A stretch of 6,704 nt of DNA from Prevotellaceae bacterium UBA1786. GTDB taxonomy: Bacteria > Bacteroidota > Bacteroidia > Bacteroidales > Bacteroidaceae. The position numbers and the translations under genes were made by a program. Position 1 is the first letter of the stretch. Each line of letters opens with the position of its first letter. The DNA is taken from contig DCGE01000166.1 in NCBI GenBank assembly GCA_002314525.1, positions 4,486 to 11,189 of the forward strand, given 5' to 3'. Below, piece by piece: positions 1-5,364 of this stretch. The notes beneath the pieces were generated by a model that was given only the letters and a program-made list of their open reading frames with translations, did not search any database and had not been told where the DNA came from.

Positions 1-22
1 CTACCGATTCCGCCATCTGGGC
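1..22 (-). tRNA. tRNA-Leu, 5' part only (cut by window edge)
   Basis: Read on the minus strand from position 22 downwards, the sequence begins GCCCAGATGGCGGAATCGG and continues TAG. This matches the acceptor strand, the D-stem and the start of the D-loop of bacterial leucine tRNAs, which typically run GCCxxxxTGGxGGAATxGGTAG. Only 22 nt are inside the window, so the anticodon, variable arm and 3' end cannot be seen and the isoacceptor cannot be named. The gene is divergent from ruvB, and a good minus-strand promoter lies directly upstream. Identity as Leu rests on the 5' portion alone. Another class II tRNA is possible but less likely. Confidence 0.8.
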
Positions 23-33
23 CTAAGCGGGTG

Positions 34-65
34 CAAAGGTAGGAAAAAAATTTATATACACCAAA
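34..65 (-). promoter_or_regulatory. Bacteroidetes-type promoter of the tRNA-Leu gene
   Basis: On the minus strand, TTTG (plus-strand 62-65) is followed after 20 nt by TACCTTTG (plus-strand 34-41). This fits the primary-sigma consensus of Bacteroidetes, TTTG, 19-21 nt, TAnnTTTG. The tRNA 5' end lies 11 nt beyond the TACCTTTG box, so the primary transcript would carry only a short leader. Box identity and spacing are seen directly; activity is inferred. Confidence 0.75.
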
Positions 66-115
66 TTTTCGTCGATTATTTGATACTTGATGACTGATAT
101 TTGATAATAATTTCT

Positions 116-123
116 TAACTTTG
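116..123 (+). promoter_or_regulatory. -7 box of a ruvB promoter
   Basis: TAACTTTG at 116-123 matches the Bacteroidetes -7 element TAnnTTTG exactly and lies 15 nt before the ruvB ATG. No good TTTG lies at the usual 19-21 nt upstream: the TTTG copies at 79-82 and 100-103 are 33 and 12 nt away. The -33 contact is therefore weak or absent. The implied leader is very short, about 10 nt. The box also overlaps the TTG at 121, which argues against that codon being the ruvB start. Confidence 0.6.
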
Positions 124-138
124 CGAGAAAATACTGCG

Positions 139-1164
139 ATGAACGAATTTGATATACACGAGGAGCAGTTTGTATCGGCGAAGGAGAAGGATTTTGAGAA
201 TGCCCTGCGTCCTCTGGCCTTTGAGGATTTCAGCGGACAGGGACAGATAGTGGAAAACCTGCGCATATTCGTCGAGGCTGCCAAGATGAGAGAGGAACCT
301 CTGGATCATACGTTGCTGCACGGTCCTCCGGGATTGGGCAAGACGACTCTTGCGGCAATCATAGCCAACGAACTGGGTGTGAACCTGAAGGTCACTTCGG
401 GGCCTGTGCTCGACAAGCCTGGCGATCTGGCAGGACTGCTGACGAGTCTGGAGCCCAACGACGTGCTGTTCATAGACGAGATACACCGTCTGTCGCCGGT
501 AGTGGAGGAATACCTGTATTCGGCTATGGAGGACTACCGCATAGATATCATGCTCGACAAAGGTCCTGCTGCGAGGAGCATTCAGATAACCCTGAATCCT
601 TTCACGTTGGTAGGTGCAACGACAAGAAGCGGTTTGCTGACAAGTCCGCTGAGGGCAAGGTTCGGCATCAACCTGCATCTGCAGTACTATGATGCTCCGA
701 CATTGCAGAAGATCATCCTCAGATCATCGAGACTGCTCGGTGTGAGCTGTGAACCTACCGCTGCTGCCGAGATAGCACGGAGGAGCCGTGGTACGCCTCG
801 TATTGCCAATGCACTGCTCAGACGTGTGAGGGACTTCGCCCAGGTGAAGGGCAACGGGTGTATTGACATTGAAATAGCAAGGGTGGCCCTGGAGGCGCTG
901 AACATAGACAAATACGGTCTTGACGAGATTGACAACAAGATTCTGCTCGGCATCATCGAGAAGTTCAAGGGTGGACCTGTGGGTATAGGTACTATTGCCA
1001 CCGTCATCGGTGAGGATGCCGGTACGGTGGAGGAGGTGTATGAGCCGTTCCTGATCATGGAGGGTTTCATCAAGCGTACGCCACGAGGTCGTGAGGTGAC
1101 GGAACTTGCGTACAGGCACCTGGGCAAGACACCTTTCGGCCCGATGCAGGGGGAGTTGTTTTAG
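139..1164 (+). CDS. ruvB: Holliday junction branch migration DNA helicase RuvB
   Basis: This 341-residue protein is full length for RuvB, the AAA+ hexameric motor that with RuvA drives branch migration of Holliday junctions in recombinational repair. Visible motifs are Walker A GPPGLGKT (62-69), Walker B with DEIH (113-116), the sensor 1 region GATTRSG (159-165), the arginine-finger region SPLRARFG (169-176) and the sensor 2 region GTPR (218-221). The C-terminal winged-helix domain includes the [12 protein letters not shown] stretch typical of RuvB. An in-frame TTG at 121 would add six residues, but it lies inside the -7 box TAACTTTG. I therefore choose ATG 139, which gives MNEFDI, the usual Bacteroidales-style N-terminus. 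No ruvA or ruvC is adjacent. The gene is intact and looks housekeeping. Family assignment is secure. Confidence 0.97.
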   Translation: MNEFDIHEEQFVSAKEKDFENALRPLAFEDFSGQGQIVENLRIFVEAAKMREEPLDHTLLHGPPGLGKTTLAAIIANELGVNLKVTSGPVLDKPGDLAGLLTSLEPNDVLFIDEIHRLSPVVEEYLYSAMEDYRIDIMLDKGPAARSIQITLNPFTLVGATTRSGLLTSPLRARFGINLHLQYYDAPTLQKIILRSSRLLGVSCEPTAAAEIARRSRGTPRIANALLRRVRDFAQVKGNGCIDIEIARVALEALNIDKYGLDEIDNKILLGIIEKFKGGPVGIGTIATVIGEDAGTVEEVYEPFLIMEGFIKRTPRGREVTELAYRHLGKTPFGPMQGELF

Positions 1165-1179
1165 GCGAGCAGAGCTCGC
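1165..1179 (+). repeat. Perfect hairpin immediately after the ruvB stop
   Basis: GCGAGC (1165-1170) and GCTCGC (1174-1179) are exact inverted repeats around a 3-nt loop, AGA, starting at the base after the ruvB stop codon. There is no T-tract behind it, so it is not a classical intrinsic terminator. It may still protect or define the ruvB mRNA end. Its form (6-bp stem, GC next to the loop, 3-nt loop) resembles the stems in the hairpin array at 5107-5231, although the TACGAAAC linker is absent here. Confidence 0.6.
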
Positions 1180-1335
1180 AGTTAGGAGTTAAGCCACTAC
1201 GTGTCTTTTCCTCAGACGCGACTCGGCAAAGTTCAAGCGAGCTTGGCTCTGCACTCGCTGCTCCTTCGGTTAGGAGTTAGGGGGATTGATAATTAACAAC
1301 TAGCCAACAGCTAACGGCTAAAGTCAAAAAACACA
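1180..1335 (+). repeat. Intergenic repeat-like spacer between ruvB and the flippase gene
   Basis: No gene is evident here. The 11-mer GTTAGGAGTTA occurs twice, at 1181-1191 and 1269-1279. Between the copies, AGCGAG (1236-1241) and CTCGCT (1254-1259) can pair, as can CAAG (1234-1237) with CTTG (1242-1245). GCGAGC at 1237-1242 repeats the left arm of the 1165 hairpin. Close to the next gene, TAGCC (1301-1305) and GGCTA (1316-1320) form a further small inverted repeat. From memory, closely similar stretches recur between genes in Prevotella and Bacteroides genomes, so this is probably a dispersed, non-coding repeat. I see no TAnnTTTG promoter box on the plus strand, so the downstream gene may be read from the ruvB promoter. 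The last bases before the flippase ATG are A-rich, as is usual for translation starts in this phylum. Confidence 0.5.
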
Positions 1336-2775
1336 ATGGCAAACTTAAAGGGATTACTGAAGGATACAGCGATATATGGGGCGAGCAGTATTTTGGGGAG
1401 GTTCCTGAACTACTGCTTGGTTCCGTTATATACATACACACTGAAGTCGTGTGCCGACTATGGTATATACACCGATATCTATGCCCAGACGGGGCTGCTG
1501 CTGGTCATACTGACCTTCGGCATGGAGACGACCTTCTTCCGGTTCATCAACAAACAGGAGACGAGGGAGGAGAAGATAAGCGTATACAGTACATCGCTCA
1601 TGATGGTGGGCGGCGTGGCTCTGCTGTTCGTACTGCTGATGATGGCGTTCTTAGGTCCGATAGCTCAGGCCGAAGGCTATCCGGAACAGAAATGGTATCT
1701 GGGTATCATGGCACTGGTAGTGGCACAGGATGCGTTCCAGGCCATCATCTTCGCATATCTGAGAAACGAGCACAAGCCAGTGAGGTTCGCCTGTCTGAAA
1801 CTGACATTCATATTCCTGAGCGTAGGTCTGAACCTCGTAGCCTACGTACTGATGCCGAAACTCAGCACCGACTGGGAGATAAGCGTGAAATGGGCCTTCT
1901 ACATCAACCTCATCTGTACATCGACCATATCACTGCTGTTGCTGAAAGACATCACAGATATCCGTTGGACTTTCGACAGGACAAAGGCAAAAGCCATGCT
2001 CAGATACACCTGGCCGCTGCTCATACTGGGTATTGCCGGAATACTGAACCAGGTGGCAGGACAGATCATGCTGCCCCGTATCCTCGAGCAGCAGGAAGGC
2101 CGTCATCAGTTGGGCATATATGAGGCCGGAGTGAAGATAGCGATGATCATGGCACTCATCACACAGGCTTTCCGCTATGCCTACGAGCCGTTCGTATTCG
2201 GTTCGGCCAAGGACAAAGGCAGCAAGCACATGTATGCCGGGGCAATGAAATACTTCATAGTATTCACCTTGTTCGCATATCTGTGTGTGGTGGGATACAT
2301 GGATGTGCTGCAGGTGATAGTAGGTCCTAAGTTCAGGGAGGGACTCGACGTCATACCAGTCGTGATGCTGTCGGAGATAATGATGGGTATCACGGTAAAC
2401 CTGTCGTTCTGGTACAAGTTGATCGACAAGACCATCTACGGAGCATGGTTCTCGATAGCAGGATGTGTGGTTCTGCTCATACTCAACATATTCCTCATTC
2501 CGAAGATAGGCTACTGGGCATGTGCCATTGCAGGTTGTGCCGGTTACGGAACGACGATGGTACTCAGCTATACCATCGGTCAGAGGAAGAACCCGATAGA
2601 CTATCCGATGAAGTCGATAGGTGCCTATACGTTGTTGGCAGGAGTGATGTACGCAGGAATATCCGTCGTACATCAGAACATCGGCAACATGTGGGCGAGA
2701 ATGGGAATAAACACCATATTGATAATAATATTCTTAGCAATTCCAGTATATGAAATCATTAAGAAACGCAAGTAA
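1336..2775 (+). CDS. MOP-superfamily polysaccharide/lipid-linked oligosaccharide flippase (Wzx-like)
   Basis: This is a 479-residue, very hydrophobic inner-membrane protein with about 14 predicted helices, roughly at 12-34, 44-64, 86-108, 120-142, 152-173, 184-203, 222-246, 262-282, 303-325, 338-360, 368-389, 393-412, 426-446 and 456-473. The N-terminal pattern (KDTAIYGASSILGRFLNY, then a helix leading to GMETTFFRF) and the repeated two-bundle layout are typical of the polysaccharide biosynthesis/oligosaccharide flippase branch of the MOP superfamily. Such proteins move undecaprenyl-linked glycans or related lipids across the inner membrane. The substrate cannot be read from sequence, and no glycosyltransferase genes lie nearby, so a role in a particular O-antigen or capsule locus is not supported. 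The cytoplasmic C-terminus is basic (KKRK) and its codons overlap the start of the peptidase gene by 26 nt. ATG 1336 is the first start after an A-rich leader. Confidence 0.85.
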   Translation: MANLKGLLKDTAIYGASSILGRFLNYCLVPLYTYTLKSCADYGIYTDIYAQTGLLLVILTFGMETTFFRFINKQETREEKISVYSTSLMMVGGVALLFVLLMMAFLGPIAQAEGYPEQKWYLGIMALVVAQDAFQAIIFAYLRNEHKPVRFACLKLTFIFLSVGLNLVAYVLMPKLSTDWEISVKWAFYINLICTSTISLLLLKDITDIRWTFDRTKAKAMLRYTWPLLILGIAGILNQVAGQIMLPRILEQQEGRHQLGIYEAGVKIAMIMALITQAFRYAYEPFVFGSAKDKGSKHMYAGAMKYFIVFTLFAYLCVVGYMDVLQVIVGPKFREGLDVIPVVMLSEIMMGITVNLSFWYKLIDKTIYGAWFSIAGCVVLLILNIFLIPKIGYWACAIAGCAGYGTTMVLSYTIGQRKNPIDYPMKSIGAYTLLAGVMYAGISVVHQNIGNMWARMGINTILIIIFLAIPVYEIIKKRK

Positions 2776-4813
2776 GGCATTTGCCTTAGGTCTCGGACTG
2801 TGGGCTATGTGTCTGTCATCAGTGATGGCTGATGAAGGTATGTGGATGATCAACAACCTTTCGGCAAAGACAGACAGCATACTCAGGTCGATGGGGCTGG
2901 AACTGACCCATGAACAGCTGTACAGTGCGGATAAGCCGTCGCTCAACGATGCCATCGTGAGCTTCGGCGGATTCTGTTCGGGCGTTGTGGTATCAGACAA
3001 AGGACTGGTGTTCACCAACCACCACTGCGGATTCGACGCAATACAGTCGCACTCCACACCGAAGAACGACTACCTGACCGACGGCTTCTTCGCCAAAAGA
3101 CAGAAGGACGAACTGCCGAACGAAGGTCTGTACGTGGATTTCCACCTGAAGACCATAGACATAACAGACGAGTTGAGTAAGGTAGGCTCCGACAAACTAT
3201 TAGAGACGACAGAACAGATTGAAAGCGCCTACGAGGATTCAGTGAACGGGATATACGCAGTGGCAGTGCCCTATTACAGAGGGTTCAAGGTCTATCTGAG
3301 TATCTACCAGAGATTCAAGGACGTGAGACTGGTATTCGCACCACCTCAGTGTCTGGGTAAGCACGGAGGTGATACAGACAACTGGATGTGGCCCCGTCAG
3401 ACATGCGACTTCAGTGTGTTCCGTATCTATACCGACAAGGAAGGCCGTCCGGCTGAATACTCCGAAGACAACATACCTCTGAAACCGAAGAACTTTGCCA
3501 AAATCAGTCTGCAGGGCTACCAATCCGGAACCTTCTGTATGACACTGGGATATCCGGGAAGCACAGACCGCTATTTGAGCAGCTACGGCATTGAGAACAC
3601 GATGAAGAACACCAATGACGTGAGGGTTCAGGTTCGTGGGGTGAAGCAGAACATCCTGAAAGACGCGATGGCTTCGAGCGACGAACTCAGGATCATGTAT
3701 TCTTCGAAATATGCAGCCAGCAGCAACTACTGGAAGTACTCCATCGGACAGAACGAAGCCCTGAGGAACCTGAACGTCATAGATGAGAAGAGAGAGATGG
3801 AGAAAGCCGTGTCGCAGGGATTGCTGGACAGTCTCAGGAACGAGTACATCAAGGACGACAAGAACCGGTTCATGATGATGATGATCGAGGAGTCGTTCGC
3901 ACAGGGCAGTGATGTGCTGCAGGTGGCACTGATGAACTTCCTCGCAATGGTGAGGGGAAATGACGAAAAAGAAGACCTGCACAAGGAATTCGAGAAGGCC
4001 TACAAGGACATAGACATAGAGACTGACAAGGCAGTGTTTGCCGCAATGATAAAGAACTACCGCGAGAAAGTCGGGAAAGACTACTGGCCTGGTTTCCTCA
4101 ATGAGATTGATTCGGTGTATGGCGGTGATGTGGACAGATATACAGACCATATATACAACACCTCCATCTTTGCAGACAAGCAGAAGATACTGGCAGTCAC
4201 CAAGCAGGAGGAACTGCTCAATGACGGTATGTTCAACATCTCAACGGATGTGATACAGTGCGTGATGAACCATAGGCCGTCGGCAGTCATCGACAGTCTG
4301 GAGAGAGACCTGCTGCTCGCAATCCAGCAGGCAAATCCCGGCAAGGAATACTATCCGGATGCCAACTCCACACTCAGGATGAGCTACGGAATCGTTGACG
4401 GATATTCGGCAACAGGTATCAAGGATGCCTGCTACACACTTCCGAAGTCGCTTATCGACAAATATCTGAACTACCCGGAGAATCCCGACTACGAGCTGCT
4501 GCCGTCGGTGAGAAAGTGGTTCATGAAAGGAGCGTTCGGAGAAAGATACAAGGACCAGAAGAGCGGGGATATGCAGTTATGCTTCCTTTCGACCAACGAC
4601 ATCACAGGCGGAAACTCAGGTTCGGGAATGTTTGACGGCAAGGGAAGACTTATAGGTCTTGCCTTCGACGGCAACTGGGAAGCCATGAGCGGTGACCTGA
4701 AATTCGACAACAATCTGCAGAGATGCATAGGAGTGGATATCCGCTATGTACTCTCAGTCATAGAAGACTACAGCAAGGCACACCGTCTGATCAGGGAACT
4801 GACACTGGAATAA
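2750..4813 (+). CDS. S46-family dipeptidyl-peptidase, DPP7-like (periplasmic)
   Basis: This 687-residue protein carries an N-terminal signal peptide (basic start, hydrophobic core about 10-25, probable cleavage after VMA at 27). The residues before Cys21 do not form a lipobox, so it is likely soluble and periplasmic. The mature protein begins DEGMWMINNL, the hallmark start of S46 exopeptidases, which remove N-terminal dipeptides. The chymotrypsin-like triad is visible: His92 in TNHHCG, Asp220 in CDFSVFR and Ser623 in GGNSGS. Gly641 in FDGNWE stands 18 residues after the serine, the position that is Gly in DPP7 (bulky hydrophobic P1) and Arg in DPP11 (acidic P1), so DPP7-like specificity is inferred. 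It is somewhat shorter than the roughly 710-720 residues usual for the family, and motif neighbours differ (RQTCDF; GSGM after the serine). The start overlaps the flippase gene by 26 nt and is fixed by the signal peptide. Confidence 0.93.
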   Translation: MKSLRNASKAFALGLGLWAMCLSSVMADEGMWMINNLSAKTDSILRSMGLELTHEQLYSADKPSLNDAIVSFGGFCSGVVVSDKGLVFTNHHCGFDAIQSHSTPKNDYLTDGFFAKRQKDELPNEGLYVDFHLKTIDITDELSKVGSDKLLETTEQIESAYEDSVNGIYAVAVPYYRGFKVYLSIYQRFKDVRLVFAPPQCLGKHGGDTDNWMWPRQTCDFSVFRIYTDKEGRPAEYSEDNIPLKPKNFAKISLQGYQSGTFCMTLGYPGSTDRYLSSYGIENTMKNTNDVRVQVRGVKQNILKDAMASSDELRIMYSSKYAASSNYWKYSIGQNEALRNLNVIDEKREMEKAVSQGLLDSLRNEYIKDDKNRFMMMMIEESFAQGSDVLQVALMNFLAMVRGNDEKEDLHKEFEKAYKDIDIETDKAVFAAMIKNYREKVGKDYWPGFLNEIDSVYGGDVDRYTDHIYNTSIFADKQKILAVTKQEELLNDGMFNISTDVIQCVMNHRPSAVIDSLERDLLLAIQQANPGKEYYPDANSTLRMSYGIVDGYSATGIKDACYTLPKSLIDKYLNYPENPDYELLPSVRKWFMKGAFGERYKDQKSGDMQLCFLSTNDITGGNSGSGMFDGKGRLIGLAFDGNWEAMSGDLKFDNNLQRCIGVDIRYVLSVIEDYSKAHRLIRELTLE

Positions 4814-5091
4814 TGCTGCCGTGCCCGTTTCATATGATAACAGGACTTGACTGTCCACTGTGTGGCTCTCAGCGTGCCATCCTCTGTTTCGTGAGAGGAG
4901 AGTTCTCTAAGGGCTTCGCATATAACTATGCGCTCATCGTGATGATACCACTCCTGACGGCATTCATCCTGGTGGAGTTCTTCAACAAAAGCCACAGGTT
5001 CGACCATCTGAAGGCCCTACTCTACCATCGATGGGCAAGATATTCATATTTTTCACTGTTTTTCCTTTGGTGGATTGTGAGAAATTTGTAA
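4813..5091 (+). CDS. DUF2752 family small membrane protein
   Basis: The 92-residue product begins MLPCPFHMITGLDCPLCGS and continues QRA, which is the DUF2752 signature (CPFxxxTGxxCPxCGxxRA) with Cys4, Cys14 and Cys17. A conserved-looking RGEFxxxxxYN segment follows, then a hydrophobic helix at about 39-58 and a second at about 77-90 near the end. The function of the family is not established, and the CxxC pair suggests metal or redox chemistry only as a guess. The ATG shares its A with the TAA stop of the peptidase gene (TAATG), a strong sign of translational coupling. In-frame upstream codons lie inside the peptidase gene and encode no membrane helix, so this copy lacks the N-terminal helix that, as I recall, many family members have before the cysteine motif. 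Its last codons overlap a promoter that points to the hairpin array. Confidence 0.85.
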   Translation: MLPCPFHMITGLDCPLCGSQRAILCFVRGEFSKGFAYNYALIVMIPLLTAFILVEFFNKSHRFDHLKALLYHRWARYSYFSLFFLWWIVRNL

Positions 5092-5096
5092 ATTTG
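5066..5096 (+). promoter_or_regulatory. Consensus Bacteroidetes promoter reading into the hairpin array
   Basis: TTTG at 5066-5069 is followed by exactly 19 nt and then TAAATTTG at 5089-5096, an ideal match to the Bacteroidetes primary-sigma promoter. It overlaps the last codons and stop of the DUF2752 gene. Transcription would be expected to start around 5100-5104, a few bases before the first hairpin stem at 5107. It could drive a separate small RNA, the kduI transcript with a leader of about 260 nt, or both. Confidence 0.7.
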
Positions 5097-5100
5097 CAAA

Positions 5101-5303
5101 AGTAAACAGAAGTCGAGCCAGCTCAACTTCTGTACGAAACGGGGCTTTGCCCCTACGAAACGTAAGCATAGCTTACTACGAAACATCGGCAGTGGCCGAC
5201 TACGAAACGTGTTTTGTCCCAAAACACTACGGATTTGATAAAGGATGATTACACCAGCATAGTAACTCGTAGCAAAAACCTCAAAATGTTTTTGTGTTTC
5301 GTA
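5101..5303 (+). ncRNA. Candidate structured RNA or kduI leader spanning the hairpin array
   Basis: The promoter at 5066-5096 would produce an RNA starting just before stem 1. That RNA would fold into a chain of five short hairpins, an unstructured stretch (about 5232-5267) and a sixth hairpin at 5273-5294. CTACG (5227-5231) can pair with CGTAG (5268-5272), closing off the middle stretch. GTTTCGTA (5296-5303) is the exact reverse complement of the four linkers and could pair with any one of them, giving alternative folds. The 3' end is uncertain: stem 6 is A/T-rich and no clear terminator follows, so read-through into kduI is possible. No ligand-binding RNA family is recognised. This entry is inference from promoter position and self-complementarity. 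Confidence 0.35.
5107..5231 (+). repeat. Array of five variable hairpins joined by a constant TACGAAAC linker
   Basis: Stem 1 is CAGAAGT (5107-5113) with ACTTCTG (5126-5132) and an inner GAG/CTC. Stem 2 is GGGGC-TTT-GCCCC (5141-5153). Stem 3 is GTAAGC-ATA-GCTTAC (5162-5176). Stem 4 is TCGGC-AGTG-GCCGA (5186-5199), with an A/C mismatch just outside. Stem 5 is GTGTTTTG-TCC-CAAAACAC (5209-5227). The linkers TACGAAAC are exact at 5133-5140, 5154-5161, 5177-5184 and 5201-5208. After stem 5 the linker decays to TACGGATT (5228-5235). Unit starts are 21, 23, 24 and 27 nt apart. The linker is constant and the stems differ in sequence yet pair internally, the reverse of REP-type elements, where the palindrome is conserved. 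TACGAAAC was found nowhere else on this strand of the window. It is non-coding, since unit lengths are not multiples of three. Confidence 0.9.
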
Positions 5304-5326
5304 ATGACCAACGGGAATGTTTCGTT
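5268..5326 (+). repeat. Sixth hairpin and inverted linker copies
   Basis: CAAAAAC (5273-5279) and GTTTTTG (5288-5294) form a 7-bp stem around an 8-nt loop. It is followed by GTTTCGTA (5296-5303), an exact inverted copy of the array linker TACGAAAC, and preceded by CGTA (5268-5271). Read on the minus strand, this is one more hairpin with a full linker on one side and a partial one on the other. A further near copy, GTTTCGTT, lies at 5319-5326. The array therefore has parts in opposite orientations at its two ends. The remaining bases to the kduI ATG (5327-5364) are AT-rich and hold only a weak promoter-like TAAGTTTA (5332-5339). Confidence 0.7.
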
Positions 5327-5364
5327 TTAAGTAAGTTTACGCAACTTAAATAACAAATAGAATT

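Noticed and set aside
121..138. Upstream TTG start for ruvB adding MRENTA
   Set aside because: The TTG lies within the -7 promoter box TAACTTTG, so it would not be transcribed. ATG 139 gives the expected RuvB N-terminus.
1165..1185. Rho-independent terminator of ruvB
   Set aside because: The hairpin is perfect but is followed by AGTTAGGAG with no T-run.
1930..2673. 247-residue minus-strand open frame
   Set aside because: It is antisense to the flippase gene. The Tyr/His-rich composition is an artefact of reading the other strand, and the flippase frame explains the region fully.
3239..4150. 303-residue minus-strand open frame
   Set aside because: It is a shadow of the S46 peptidase gene with no recognisable domain and low-complexity His/Val-rich composition.
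4723..4812. Longer DUF2752 protein starting at ATG 4723 inside the peptidase gene
   Set aside because: The added residues are hydrophilic, show no family similarity and simply read the peptidase gene in another frame. The ATG in the TAATG junction is the natural start.
5022..5222. 66-residue minus-strand open frame across the array
   Set aside because: It is produced by the inverted linkers and palindromes plus the antisense of the DUF2752 gene. It has no domain, no start context, and the repeat units are not multiples of three.
5107..5231. CRISPR array
   Set aside because: The constant part is only 8 nt, the variable parts are 13-26 nt palindromes rather than unrelated spacers, and no cas genes are present.
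5273..5303. Intrinsic terminator at the end of the array
   Set aside because: The stem is CAAAAAC/GTTTTTG with low GC, and the bases after it (TGTTTCGTA) do not form a U-tract. It is kept only as a hairpin of uncertain role.
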